Shown: in pieces, positions 1 through 9,005 of the stretch
Numbering within the stretch: position 1 is the stretch's first letter
Layout of the letters: each line of letters opens with the position of its first letter
Assembly: GCA_035638495.1 (NCBI GenBank)
Contig: DASQZW010000215.1
Coordinates: 1-64,000, forward strand
Source of the DNA: CF-161 sp035638495
GTDB lineage: Bacteria > Chloroflexota > Dormibacteria > Dormibacterales > Dormibacteraceae
Reading direction: 5' to 3'
DNA: 64,000 nt
Position numbers and translations under genes: made by a program
The notes under the pieces: model-generated
What the model saw: the letters and a program-made list of their open reading frames with translations, nothing else
The model's database searches: none
Told to the model about the DNA's origin: nothing

Positions 1-49
1 GCCGTGTGCCCGTCACTCCTGGCACGGTGGTCCGCCGGCCACCTACCAG

Positions 50-215
50 CCTCGCTTCTCCGAGGCCGAGATCGCCCAGGCCCGGTCCTCGGCCTGTTCC
101 CAGGCCCTCCCGCACGCCGAGGTGAACCTGCCCGGCTCGCCCTCCTGCTGCACGAGCAGCCCGACCTTCGCAGCCCCCAGGCGGCTCGACGCCTGGGCCA
201 GAGCACGGCACCCTA
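50..215 (+). pseudogene. possible IS630-type transposase N-terminal remnant
   Basis: Reading frames 2 and 1 together give a broken helix-turn-helix-like stretch: RFSEAEIAQAR, then ALPHAEV in one frame, then ARLALLLHEQPDLRSPQAAR in another. This order resembles the start of IS630-family transposases, where a short helical region is followed by 'aRa..LL...G.S...aA..LG'. No open frame covers the whole stretch, so if it is a transposase it is dead. Nothing else coding is seen in bases 1-256. The call rests on pattern similarity alone. Confidence 0.28.
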
Positions 216-256
216 CGGCGTGCCGATGACCCCATACGCTTCACCGCCGCGGACCA

Positions 257-1414
257 CTAGGCCTCGGTCTTCCTTCCGACCACCAGGGTGATGCTGTTGA
301 CCGTCCGGTGCTCCTCCCACTCCTGCTGCGCCGCGGCGACCACGACCCGGCACTCGGCTTCGGTCAGGCCGAACCGCTCCTCGAAGATGCCGGCCAGCCG
401 CAGGAACACGGTTCGGGCATCGGTGCTCATCCAGGATCCGGCCTGACCGCCCCACTCCCCGACCGGCAGGTCGATCCGCCGCACCTCGATCACTTCGACG
501 CCGGCCCGGCGCAGGTGGTCGTCCAGGCTGCCGGCGATCAGGCCGGTGGTGTCCAGGCCCATGGCACGTCCCAGCTTCCAGGCCGTCTCGAGCAGCCGGT
601 TGGTGGCCGGGCCGGCCGGGGCCATGTCAGGTCTTCCCTCGACGAGCTCGATCAGGCCGCCGGGTCTCGCCACGCGGACGAGGTCCCGCACCGTCCGGGC
701 CCAGTCCCGGACCGGCACCCCGGAGGCCAGGAATCGCTGGTGGACGAAGTCGAACCGGTCGTTCCCGAACGGCAGGCCGTGGAGGAGGTTGCCCCGCACG
801 AACCGGTAGTTCGCCGGCCATGGGATCTTGCTGCGCTCCAGGTCGAACCCGACGAGCAGGCTCTGTCGGAACTCCGCACAGAGCTCGTATGCCCACTGGC
901 CGGTACCGCATCCGACATCCAGGACCCGGGCCGGATGGTCGAGCGGCGCGAGGTGGTTGGTCCTCAGCTCGTTGCGCAGTGCGTAGTGCTGGATGTCGAG
1001 CCGGTCGATCTCGGGGTCGCCGCGGGGCAGGAAGTAGCGGTCGTCGGAACCGTTCGGCCTGCCAGCCGCGGCGGCGATCTCTCTCTCGCTCGGGACCTCG
1101 AGCGACCACGCCACCACTCCCAGGTCGTGGGCCATTCCGACCAGGGAGCTGAGCGTGCTCAGCCGCCGGCGCCTGGTGGCGCGGGCACGACCCCGCCGGC
1201 AGAGCTCGACCGCGAAGTCCAGGACGATCCGCTGGCTCTGCTGACGGCTGGCCAGCAGACCGCCGACCGCGTGCTCGGCCGTCCTGCGTCGAAACCGCGC
1301 GAAGTCCTGCAGGTCGCTGGCGTAGGCCCGTCGGGTCCGGCCGGACGACGCGCGCAGGAAACGGTCCACGAGGTCGTCCGCGCACACGGTTCTCTCCGCA
1401 GCCATGGCTGCCAC
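257..1414 (-). CDS. SAM-dependent methyltransferase with recombinase-like N-terminal domain
   Basis: A 385-residue protein in two parts. Residues about 10-115 are basic and helical (FLRASSGRTRRAYASDLQDF) and look like the core-binding (SAM-like) domain of tyrosine recombinases. The catalytic recombinase domain is absent. Residues about 160-380 form a class I methyltransferase: motif I is VLDVGCGTGQW, followed by an acidic residue at the end of beta-2 (GFDLERS), NLLHGLPFGNDRFDFVHQRF, and a PGG turn (ARPGGLIELVEG). The substrate is unknown. The start could be either of two ATG codons three codons apart, and the ribosome site is weak. It is a single gene, divergent from the next one. The domain pairing is the odd feature; a chance resemblance of a basic helical region cannot be excluded without a profile search. 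Confidence 0.8.
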   Translation of the reverse strand: MAAMAAERTVCADDLVDRFLRASSGRTRRAYASDLQDFARFRRRTAEHAVGGLLASRQQSQRIVLDFAVELCRRGRARATRRRRLSTLSSLVGMAHDLGVVAWSLEVPSEREIAAAAGRPNGSDDRYFLPRGDPEIDRLDIQHYALRNELRTNHLAPLDHPARVLDVGCGTGQWAYELCAEFRQSLLVGFDLERSKIPWPANYRFVRGNLLHGLPFGNDRFDFVHQRFLASGVPVRDWARTVRDLVRVARPGGLIELVEGRPDMAPAGPATNRLLETAWKLGRAMGLDTTGLIAGSLDDHLRRAGVEVIEVRRIDLPVGEWGGQAGSWMSTDARTVFLRLAGIFEERFGLTEAECRVVVAAAQQEWEEHRTVNSITLVVGRKTEA

Positions 1415-1648
1415 TGTACGACCTGGGGAACCGGGAAAGGGTCACCCCCGCAGCCGACGAGTATCATACGTGTTCGAGAATCGGATTTGGGCCGATATCT
1501 CGAGGAATCACGCACTCCCAGGTGCCTAGGTCAAACCTCGATCGGGCACCCCTACGCTGCTCTGAGGGCATCGCCGTGAACCCGCCCGTCCGGCCGGAGG
1601 CACCGCCTCCGATGCTGAGACACATTCACCATTCGAGAGGAACCGACC

Positions 1649-1993
1649 ATGCCAGCAGACGCACGCGAGACTCCGGTACTCGACACCATCGCCGCCATGA
1701 CGGCGGCGTCGATCGAGCGGTGCGACCTCGCGGTCGACGATCTCATCACCACGCGGATCGCGGCCCTGGCCGCCGTCGGCGCACCCAGGATCTCCTACCT
1801 GGCCCACATCGGGCCCTCCATCCGGGCCGGCGTCACCCTCGAGAAGGTCCAGAACGTGCTCGTAGCCGTCGCTCCCATCATCGGCACCGCCCGGGTCATG
1901 ACGGCCGCGACCAACATCGGAGAGGCGCTCGGGATGGCCATCGCCATCGCAGAGACCGCCGACGCCGAGGCCGCCGGCACGAAGTCCCGCTGA
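1649..1993 (+). CDS. carboxymuconolactone decarboxylase-family protein
   Basis: A 114-residue all-helical protein of the AhpD/CMD fold. The recognisable core runs from about residue 25 to 105 (ITTRIAALAAVGAPRISYL, then TLEKVQNVLVAVAPIIG). It lacks the CxxC pair of peroxidase-type AhpD proteins, so a peroxidase role is unlikely. Related CMD proteins act in ring-cleavage or remain uncharacterised. A good ribosome site (GAGAGGA) sits about 8 bases before the ATG. It stands alone between a divergent methyltransferase and a convergent amidohydrolase. Confidence 0.8.
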   Translation: MPADARETPVLDTIAAMTAASIERCDLAVDDLITTRIAALAAVGAPRISYLAHIGPSIRAGVTLEKVQNVLVAVAPIIGTARVMTAATNIGEALGMAIAIAETADAEAAGTKSR

Positions 1994-2024
1994 GGCCGGG
2001 GCCCGGGCCGGTCCCGGCCGCGGA

Positions 2025-2987
2025 TCAGCCGGTCATGCCGAAGAGCCGGGCCGGGTTGTCCTCGGCCACCACGCGCGCCGTCGCGGCGTCGGTGGCCGCG
2101 GTCAGCTCGGTCATTGGCTCTGGCGTGGCCATGTCGAAGGGCAGGTCGGTGCCCATGACGACGTTCTCGGCGCCCATCCGGCTGAGCAGGAAGCGCAGCG
2201 ACTCGACGTCGTGGGTGATGGTGTCGACCAGGACCCGGCCGGGGTACACCCAGGGGTCGCGCGGCGCCGACCGGAGCTCCGGGCGGACGATGGCCGCGTG
2301 GCGCAGACGGCCGCCCTGGAAGGGGTAGTAGCCGCCGCCGTGCACCAGCAGCAGGCGCAGCCGGGGGTGCCGGTCGAGCACGCCAGCGCAGATCAGGCGC
2401 TCGGCCGCGATCGTCGTCTCCAGCAGGTTGCCGATCACGTTCTGGAGGTAGAAGGGGTCCAGGCCGCGGCTGGGCTCGTTGTAGGCAGGGTGCAGCATGA
2501 CCGGCACGCCCAGCGTCTCGGCCGCCGCCCAGAAGGGCTCGAAGTCCTCCTCGTCCAGGCGCCGGCCCGCGATCGACGTGCCGACCTCGACGCCCACGGC
2601 GCCGGCGCCGACCGCCTCCGCCAGCACCTCGGTCGCCCGCTCGGGTGCCGCCATCGGCACGTGCGCCATCCAGCGGTAGCGATCCGGGTGGGCGGCGGTG
2701 AAGTCGCGCAGGCCCTCGTTCGTCGCGCGGCACAGCGACTCAGCGGCCCGCGGGTCGACGTCGTAGAAGAACAGCGGAGGCGCGGCCGAGACCACCGCAG
2801 CCTCCAGACCTTTCGCACGCAGCTCGACGAGCTTGGCGTCAGGATCGCGGAATGACGCGGCGATCGCGAAGCCCGCGGCGCCGCGCACGAACCGGCCGTC
2901 CTCGATGCGCGTCCGGTACACCGGCTCGGTCCGCAGGAGCTCCAGCACCCGCTCCGGGATCGCGTGGTTGTGAGCGTCGATCCTCAT
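2025..2987 (-). CDS. amidohydrolase (ACMSD-like TIM-barrel)
   Basis: About 320 residues of the Amidohydro_2 family, metal-dependent TIM-barrel hydrolases and decarboxylases. The start MRIDAHNHAIPE carries the DxHxH metal motif, which fixes this ATG over one four codons upstream. Further metal and catalytic positions are the histidine of VMLHPAYNEP, LLLVHGGGYYPF, and the aspartate of VMGTDLPFD near the C-terminus. This matches the layout of 2-amino-3-carboxymuconate semialdehyde decarboxylase relatives. The substrate is unknown. It is one of four such paralogous enzymes in the window (the others start at 49954, 59390 and 60986), suggesting that ring-cleavage or related acids are common substrates for this organism. 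Confidence 0.88.
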   Translation of the reverse strand: MRIDAHNHAIPERVLELLRTEPVYRTRIEDGRFVRGAAGFAIAASFRDPDAKLVELRAKGLEAAVVSAAPPLFFYDVDPRAAESLCRATNEGLRDFTAAHPDRYRWMAHVPMAAPERATEVLAEAVGAGAVGVEVGTSIAGRRLDEEDFEPFWAAAETLGVPVMLHPAYNEPSRGLDPFYLQNVIGNLLETTIAAERLICAGVLDRHPRLRLLLVHGGGYYPFQGGRLRHAAIVRPELRSAPRDPWVYPGRVLVDTITHDVESLRFLLSRMGAENVVMGTDLPFDMATPEPMTELTAATDAATARVVAEDNPARLFGMTG

Positions 2988-3048
2988 TGCGTCAAGCACT
3001 CTAGATGAGCTTCGCCGTCCTCTCGGGGGTGCCGGTACCCGGAAGTGA

Positions 3049-3076
3049 GGAAGCCGGCCCGCGGGGGCCGGCTTCC
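3049..3076 (-). terminator. terminator-like hairpin
   Basis: A perfect 11-bp stem (GGAAGCCGGCC paired with GGCCGGCTTCC) with a 6-base loop lies just past the stop codon of the coiled-coil gene read leftward. There is no clear T-run after it, so it may end transcription only weakly or protect the mRNA end. Confidence 0.5.
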
Positions 3077-3101
3077 GCCGGTAGGTCCCTCCCCCGGGGT
3101 G

Positions 3102-3584
3102 CTAGTGCATGTGCTGGAACGACGACAGGAACGCCCTGATCTGGGCCTCGCGAGCCTCCTCGCGGGCCATGGCGGCCTGCTCGGCGGCCTCGATGCGCGC
3201 CTTGATGGCCTGCGCCTCCGCCATGTCCTCCGCCCGGTCGTTGTCCTGGTCGTTGTCCTCGGCCTGCTCGCGGGCCTCTTCGGCCGCCTCGGCCTGCTCC
3301 TGGGCCGCGTCGCGAGCCTGATCCATCGCCGCGGCCTGGTTCTGCGCCTGCTGAGCGGCGGCCTTCGCCCTGTCGACGTCGGCCTTGGCCGCGGTGGAGG
3401 CCATGGCCCGGTCCTCGACGCGGTCGGCGACCAACGCTGCCCGGACCGAGTGGTGCTGTGCGGAGGCGTGGGCTGCGTGCGCCAGGACGACGGGCGCCAG
3501 CAGGGCGGTCAGCGCGCCGGCGGCCACCAGTCCGGCGGCGGTGCGAACGATCGGGTGCGACAGCATGTCATGGTCAACGCCCAC
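3102..3584 (-). CDS. membrane-anchored alanine-rich coiled-coil protein
   Basis: A 160-residue protein of unknown function. An N-terminal hydrophobic segment (residues about 11-35, IVRTAAGLVAAGALTALLAP) acts as a signal or anchor. The rest is a long charged, Ala/Gln/Glu/Asp-rich helix (residues about 60-148) typical of a coiled coil outside the membrane. The first start is a GTG overlapping the upstream gene by 11 bases; an ATG six codons later is the alternative. It is last in a likely three-gene unit: ECF sigma factor, single-pass partner, this protein. No conserved domain is recognised. Confidence 0.6.
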   Translation of the reverse strand: MGVDHDMLSHPIVRTAAGLVAAGALTALLAPVVLAHAAHASAQHHSVRAALVADRVEDRAMASTAAKADVDRAKAAAQQAQNQAAAMDQARDAAQEQAEAAEEAREQAEDNDQDNDRAEDMAEAQAIKARIEAAEQAAMAREEAREAQIRAFLSSFQHMH

Positions 3585-4104
3585 CGTGGCCGAAGTCGGA
3601 AGTGTTCGGGGGAGTCGGGAACGGGAAGTCGGTCGGGAAGGGACGCGGGCTGAACCTCGGCAGCCTGGGGTCGGACGTAGGGAGGAATCCCGGCGGGATC
3701 GTCGGCAGGAAGCGGTCGTCCGGGGGCGGCGACGGCCGCACTGCGGTGGGCCCGACCCGGCGGACCTGCTGGCCGCTTGCGCCTGCCCCGGGCGCCGCCG
3801 CCGGCGGGGTAGTGGGCTCCGTGGCCGGCGACGGCGTCGGTTCGGCGGGGTGGATCTCCGAGATCGCGCGGCCGGTCCAGACGACGGGGTTGGCGCTCCC
3901 GGTCGAGGCCAGCCCGGCCAGCGCCGCCAGGGCGATCAGGGCGGAGGCGCCGCTCAGCAGCGCCAGCGCCGGCCGGCGCGCCGCGCGGTACCTGCGGCGC
4001 GCGTACGTGGCCTGCTCCGGCCGCGGCCGCAGCTCGGGCACCGCGTCGAGACCCCGTGCGAGCCTGGCCCGCAGGTGTTCCGGGAGGTGGTTCGACTCAG
4101 GCAT
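3574..4104 (-). CDS. single-pass membrane protein, probable anti-sigma partner
   Basis: About 176 residues: a cytoplasmic basic N-terminal part (MPESNHLPEHLRARLARGLD), one transmembrane segment (ALALLSGASALIALAALAG) and a Pro/Thr/Ser-rich extracytoplasmic tail. The ATG at 4104 overlaps the sigma-factor stop by 8 bases, implying translational coupling. Position and topology fit a membrane anti-sigma factor, but the HxxxCxxC zinc motif of classical ZAS anti-sigma factors is absent. The role is therefore inferred from context only. The in-frame extension upstream would lie inside the sigma gene and is not used. Confidence 0.6.
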   Translation of the reverse strand: MPESNHLPEHLRARLARGLDAVPELRPRPEQATYARRRYRAARRPALALLSGASALIALAALAGLASTGSANPVVWTGRAISEIHPAEPTPSPATEPTTPPAAAPGAGASGQQVRRVGPTAVRPSPPPDDRFLPTIPPGFLPTSDPRLPRFSPRPFPTDFPFPTPPNTSDFGHGGR

Positions 4105-4678
4105 CCGCTCGCACCGATGATCTGTCAACGCGCGAACCCCCCTGGTCAGGAAGTTCCGACCACTCTTCACCGAGACGGTCGCGCAGCTGGCGTCGGGCGG
4201 CGCTCAGGCGCAGGCCGACCGCTCGCTCGGAGATGCGCAGGCTCTGCGCGATCTCGCGGTTCGTGTAGCCGTGGTAGTAGCGCAGGACGAACGTCGCGCT
4301 CAGCCTGGGCGGGAGAGCTGCCAGCGCGGCGACAACCGCGGCGTCGTCGGACAGCGCGGCCGGATCCGGCGAAGGCTGCGGCCGGCCCAGGCGCCGGAGG
4401 ACCTCGCCCACCGCGCGCAGCCGCTGCCTGCGCTGGTGCGAGATCGCCACGTTGACCGTGATCTGCTGGAGCCACGCCTCGGCCGGCCGCTCGGGGCGGA
4501 AGCGCGGCCACGCCTCGAAGGCACGCACGAAGGCCTCCTGCACGCAGTCCTCCGCGGAGCAGGGGTCACCGAGCACACCGTAGGCGGTGCGAAGCAGCCT
4601 GGGATACGTCTGACGGTACAGCCGGTCGAAGTCCTCGCGCGATCCGGGGACGAACGGTTGGGCGTCCGACGGAGCCAC
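4097..4678 (-). CDS. RNA polymerase ECF-type sigma factor
   Basis: About 194 residues. Region 2 is seen as DFDRLYRQTYPRLLRTAYGV, then AEDCVQEAFVRAFEAW (the DxxQExF-type core). Region 4 is seen as LPPRLSATFVLRYYHGYTN, then REIAQSLRISERAVGLRLS with a clear helix-turn-helix. It directs RNA polymerase to stress-type promoters. The longest frame would run into the divergent esterase gene, so a GTG at 4678 is preferred; no strong ribosome site marks it. The downstream membrane protein overlaps its stop and is the likely anti-sigma factor. Confidence 0.88.
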   Translation of the reverse strand: MAPSDAQPFVPGSREDFDRLYRQTYPRLLRTAYGVLGDPCSAEDCVQEAFVRAFEAWPRFRPERPAEAWLQQITVNVAISHQRRQRLRAVGEVLRRLGRPQPSPDPAALSDDAAVVAALAALPPRLSATFVLRYYHGYTNREIAQSLRISERAVGLRLSAARRQLRDRLGEEWSELPDQGGSRVDRSSVRADA

Positions 4679-4775
4679 AAAGAACGGATACGCGAGCGGG
4701 TTACCGCGGCCGCCGGCATGTGCGACGATCGCGCCAGGCGCAGCAGGGTTTCCGGCCGGACACGAGGAGAGCGAG

Positions 4776-6272
4776 ATGGGCGTCGATGTCGACGAGTTGG
4801 TGGTCCGCACACGACAGGGCCAGGTCCGCGGTCGCGTCCTCGACGGCGTGGCCGCCTTCAAGGGGATGCCCTACGCGGCGCCACCCTTCGGCCTCAATCG
4901 CTTCCGTCAGCCGCAGCCGCCGGCCACGTGGGACGGCGTGCGGGACGCGTTCGACTTCGGACCCACGGTCCCCAAGCCGCCGTACTTCCCGCCGTTCGAC
5001 GCGCTGCTGACCGAGCCGGCCATCGCCGGTGAGGACTGCCTGAACCTCAACGTCTGGACGCCGGGTCCGGGCGATCGACTGCCGGTCATGGTGTGGGTCC
5101 ACGGCGGCGCGTTCGCCAACGGATCCGGGGCGGTGCCGGTCTACGACGGGAGCCGCTTCGCCCGTGACGGCGTCGTCTGCGTGACGATCAACTACCGGCT
5201 CGGCGCCGACGGGTTCCTGTTCCTTGGAGACGGCATCGCCAACCTCGGTCTGCTCGACCAGGTGGCGGCCCTGCGGTGGGTTCAGGAGAACATCGCCACG
5301 TTCGGCGGAGACCCCGCGCTGGTCACCGTGGCGGGCGAGTCGGCGGGCGCCATGAGCGTGTCGACGCTGCTCGCCATGCCGCACGCGCAGGGACTCTTCC
5401 GGCGCGTCATCGCGGAGAGCGGCGCCGGCCACCACGCGCTGACGCCCGCAACGGCCCGCATGGTCGGCGGCTACCTCGCAGACAAGCTGGGCGTGCCCGC
5501 GACGCGGGAGGCAATCGCCGGTGTGCCCGTCGAACACCTGACCGCGGCGCAGATCGCGCTCAGCGCGGACGCGTTCGGCTCACACGATCCCGCGCGGTGG
5601 GGTGAGGTCGCGGCCAATCTGATGCCGTTCGAGCCGGTGCTCGACGGCGAGGTGGTGCCGGCCCTGCCGATCGAGCGCATCGCGGCCGGCGCCGGCGCCG
5701 GCATCGACCTGCTCCTCGGCACCAACACGGATGAGCAGCACCTGTTCGTCGTGCCCAACGGCGCGATCGGCGCGATGGACGAGGGCATGCTCGCCGCGAC
5801 GGCCGCCGGCTATCGCCTGCCGGAGGGCGCGGTCGACGTGTATCGGTCCTCGCGACCGAACGCCACGGCCGGCGACCTGCTGGCGGCGATGGCCACCGAC
5901 TGGTTCTTCAGGATCCCGGCAGTCCGGCTCGCGGAGGCGCACTCGGCCGGTGACGCGGCGAACTACGTCTACGAGTTCGCGTGGCGCTCGCCGCAGTTCG
6001 GGGGCAGACTCGGCGCCTGCCACGCACTCGAGATCCCGTTCGTCTTCGACAACCTCGATCGCGAAGGCAACGAACCCCTGCTCGGGACCGACCCACCCCA
6101 GGCGCTCGCGGACGAGATGCACGGAGCGTGGGTGCAGTTCATCTCTGACGGCGATCCCGGATGGCCGCGTTACGAGCGATCACGGCGCGCCGTCATGCGC
6201 TACGACGTTCACTCGGAGGTCGTCGACGACCCCGCCGGCACGGAGCGCCGACTCTGGGAAGGGATTCGCTGA
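4776..6272 (+). CDS. type-B carboxylesterase
   Basis: A 498-residue alpha/beta-hydrolase of the carboxylesterase type B (para-nitrobenzyl esterase) family. Landmarks in order: FKGMPYAAPPFG, the EDCLNLNVWTP signature, the HGGAF oxyanion loop, the nucleophile elbow GESAGAMS, a TDEQ acidic region, and CHALEIPFVF with the catalytic-type histidine. It has no signal peptide and is expected in the cytoplasm. The length is normal for the family, and a GAGGAGAG ribosome site precedes the ATG. It is divergent from the sigma-factor gene. The physiological ester is unknown. Confidence 0.92.
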   Translation: MGVDVDELVVRTRQGQVRGRVLDGVAAFKGMPYAAPPFGLNRFRQPQPPATWDGVRDAFDFGPTVPKPPYFPPFDALLTEPAIAGEDCLNLNVWTPGPGDRLPVMVWVHGGAFANGSGAVPVYDGSRFARDGVVCVTINYRLGADGFLFLGDGIANLGLLDQVAALRWVQENIATFGGDPALVTVAGESAGAMSVSTLLAMPHAQGLFRRVIAESGAGHHALTPATARMVGGYLADKLGVPATREAIAGVPVEHLTAAQIALSADAFGSHDPARWGEVAANLMPFEPVLDGEVVPALPIERIAAGAGAGIDLLLGTNTDEQHLFVVPNGAIGAMDEGMLAATAAGYRLPEGAVDVYRSSRPNATAGDLLAAMATDWFFRIPAVRLAEAHSAGDAANYVYEFAWRSPQFGGRLGACHALEIPFVFDNLDREGNEPLLGTDPPQALADEMHGAWVQFISDGDPGWPRYERSRRAVMRYDVHSEVVDDPAGTERRLWEGIR

Positions 6273-6424
6273 ACGACCGGGGACGACACACTTCGATTCG
6301 TGAACCGTCAATGAACTGAGTCGTTCAGTTCCTTCCGTACCTGGCGCGACGTGGGGTAGGCGGTCTATGATCCACGGCTGTTCGCGGCGCCCATCGGGTC
6401 GATGACGGGGAGGTGGATCGCACA

Positions 6425-8983
6425 GTGAAGGCATCGTTCCGGCCCGCTCGCCTGCTCGTCGCGGCGTCCGCAGCGGTCGTCGCCGGCCTCGCCGTCGCAT
6501 CGCCGGCCGGCGAGCCGGCGGCGGCGCGCCCCGCCCCCGAGGTCGCCCTCGTCGGTGCGGGCCACGCCGCGGTCTCGAAGCAGAGGCCGCGCCCGACGCC
6601 CACCCCGGCGCCGACGCCCACCCCCAGCCCGACGCCCTCGCCGACGCCGACCCCCAGCCCGCCGCCGCCCGACTCGGCCACCGCCTTCCAGGGCGGCCCG
6701 ACGCACACGGGCGTGACGTCCGGTGACAGCCTGCAGCCGGCGATCGCCCGCGGTTGGACCCGCGACCTCGGCTCGTCCGTCTCCTACCCGCTGATCGCCC
6801 AGGGACTGATCTTCGTCACGACCGGCCACACCGATCAGACGGGTCTGGGCACATCCTCGCCCGCGCAGCTCGTTGCGCTCAGCCAGGCGACCGGGCAGAC
6901 GGTCTGGGGCCCGGTCCCGGTCGGCGACGGCGGCACCTGGGCGAACGCCGCCTACGACGGCGGCCGCGTCTTCACCGTCGACCGCGCCGGCGTGATGCGT
7001 GCCTTCGACGCGGCGAGCGGCACGCCGGCCTGGACCACCACGCTGCCCGACGCCTCGCTCGGGTACGAGGCGGCGCCGACCGCGCTGAACGGCCGCGTCT
7101 ACACGGACGGCGGGAACAACGAGGTGGTCGCGGTCAACGAGGGCGACGGAACGGTCGCCTGGACGACGGCCGGCCAGGGTGGCGGGCACTTCTCCGATCC
7201 CGCGGTCACGCCGGACGGCGTCTTCGTCTGCTTCGGCGGCGGCGACTGCTACAAGTTCGACCCCGCCACCGGCACCCGGCTCTGGGTGCACAGCACGGGC
7301 TTCAGCGGGGGCGGAGGCGTGGCTCCGATCGTCGCCGGCGGCAGGGTCTGGGGTCCCGCGGCCCCGGCCGGCCAGGCCGCTCCGGTGCTCGACGCCGCGA
7401 CCGGGGCCCAGGTCGGCACCTGGCCCGGCACCGCAAACCCCGCCATCGACGTTGCCGCCGGGATTGCGATCTTCTCCACGTCTACCGGCATCGAAGGCAT
7501 CGACCTGACGTCGGGCGCCGTGCTCTGGTCGTTCGCCGAGGACGGCCCCGTCGGGACTCCTGAGATCGCGAACGGATTCGTCTACATCAGCACGGCCGCC
7601 CGCACGCTCTACGTCCTGGACGAGCGGACCGGCCGGCAGGTCCAGTACGACTACACGTTCGCGACGCTCCTGGGCGGGGCCGGCGGGCAGGGCAGCCTCT
7701 CCGACCCGTGGGGCGGCCTGGGCATCGGACAGGGCCTGCTCGGCGTCCCGGCCGGCAACCAGCTCTGGATCTACTCGTCCTCCGGCAGCCCTCCGCCCCC
7801 ACCGCCGACCTTCACGCCCATCCCCAATCAGCCGGACCAGGCGACGGCGATCGGCATCGACCCCGCGCACTCGGGCGACCAGACGCAGGAGCAGCTCGCT
7901 CCGCCCCTGAAGACGGCCTGGACCGTCAGCCTGAACGGCTCGGTCGCCTATCCGCTCATCGCCAACGGGATGGTCTTCGCCCTCGTCGGCGAGCCGTTCA
8001 CCGGCGTTGGGCAGGTGGCCGGCGCGCGGCTCTACGGCTTCGACCTGGCCAGCGGCCGGCAGCTCTGGGGCCCGATCGAGACCGGCGGCCGGGACAACAA
8101 CGGCGGCCTCGCGTACGACCAGGGGCGCGTGTTCGTGGTCAACGGGAGCGGCTGGCTCAAGGCATTCGACAGCCGCAGCGGGGTCAAGCTCTGGGCGGTA
8201 CAGCTGCTGCCCAGCCAGATCTACAGCTCGCCGCCCGTCGCGCTGAACGGCACGGTCTACGTCAACGTGGACCAGAACAGCGGCGGCGCGCCCGCGGTCA
8301 TCGAGGCGATCGACGGGGCGACCGGCGCCGTCGAGTGGACGCAGAACGTATCGGGCGGCTCCATGTCGCCGGCGGCGACGGCGTCCGACGTCTTCAGTGC
8401 GAAGTGCGCGCAGGTGGTCGACTTCCCCGCGGCCGGCGGCGCCCAGCGCTGGGCCGTCGGCAGCACGAATACCTGCTCTGGCGGCCCCATGCCCGTGGTG
8501 TCGCAGGGCAGGGTCTACAACCGCGGCGCGACCGACAGCGGCGGCAACGCGGTGACGATCGCGTACGACGCGACCAGCGGGGCGCAGCTCGGCAGCTTCC
8601 CGGTCAGCCCGGCTCCGCCCGCGTTCGACGGCGCCGGGCGTGGCTTCTTCCTCGTGCGGATCTTCGGCACGGGACCGCCGCCGGCGCTTGAGGCGCACGA
8701 CGTCGCCACCGGCAACCTGCTCTGGAGCTTCGGCGGTGACGGACAGCTCGGGTCCAACCCCGTGACGGCGAACGGGTTCGTGTACGTTGCGTCGATGAGC
8801 GGCACGCTGTACGTGCTCGACGCGGCCACCGGCACGCAGGTGTGGTCGGGCTCGATGGGCTCGTCCATCCTGCCGACCCAGGACGCCAACGCCGGCGAGC
8901 CGGAGGCCGCGCTGGCGGTCGGCCAGGGCGCGGTGGTCGTTCCCACCGCGAGCGGCCTGACCGTGCTGACGAAGGCCGCGTGA
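6425..8983 (+). CDS. secreted PQQ-type beta-propeller repeat protein
   Basis: About 852 residues. A signal peptide (LLVAASAAVVAGLAVAS) is followed by a Pro/Thr-rich linker (near residues 55-80) and two large beta-propeller halves. Repeats carry the tryptophan-docking signature 'A.d..tG...W' (for example DAASGTPAWTT, DAATGTQVWSG). Each half begins with the same pattern (VSYPLIAQGLIFV and VAYPLIANGMVFA), so the protein is an internal duplication. Such BamB/PQQ-like propellers act as extracellular scaffolds or dehydrogenase-like modules; no quinone-site residues are assigned here. The GTG at 6425 is chosen over one four codons earlier because the GGGGAGG ribosome site fits it. Confidence 0.85.
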   Translation: MKASFRPARLLVAASAAVVAGLAVASPAGEPAAARPAPEVALVGAGHAAVSKQRPRPTPTPAPTPTPSPTPSPTPTPSPPPPDSATAFQGGPTHTGVTSGDSLQPAIARGWTRDLGSSVSYPLIAQGLIFVTTGHTDQTGLGTSSPAQLVALSQATGQTVWGPVPVGDGGTWANAAYDGGRVFTVDRAGVMRAFDAASGTPAWTTTLPDASLGYEAAPTALNGRVYTDGGNNEVVAVNEGDGTVAWTTAGQGGGHFSDPAVTPDGVFVCFGGGDCYKFDPATGTRLWVHSTGFSGGGGVAPIVAGGRVWGPAAPAGQAAPVLDAATGAQVGTWPGTANPAIDVAAGIAIFSTSTGIEGIDLTSGAVLWSFAEDGPVGTPEIANGFVYISTAARTLYVLDERTGRQVQYDYTFATLLGGAGGQGSLSDPWGGLGIGQGLLGVPAGNQLWIYSSSGSPPPPPPTFTPIPNQPDQATAIGIDPAHSGDQTQEQLAPPLKTAWTVSLNGSVAYPLIANGMVFALVGEPFTGVGQVAGARLYGFDLASGRQLWGPIETGGRDNNGGLAYDQGRVFVVNGSGWLKAFDSRSGVKLWAVQLLPSQIYSSPPVALNGTVYVNVDQNSGGAPAVIEAIDGATGAVEWTQNVSGGSMSPAATASDVFSAKCAQVVDFPAAGGAQRWAVGSTNTCSGGPMPVVSQGRVYNRGATDSGGNAVTIAYDATSGAQLGSFPVSPAPPAFDGAGRGFFLVRIFGTGPPPALEAHDVATGNLLWSFGGDGQLGSNPVTANGFVYVASMSGTLYVLDAATGTQVWSGSMGSSILPTQDANAGEPEAALAVGQGAVVVPTASGLTVLTKAA

Positions 8984-9005
8984 CGCGCCCCGCCGGACAG
9001 CGGGA

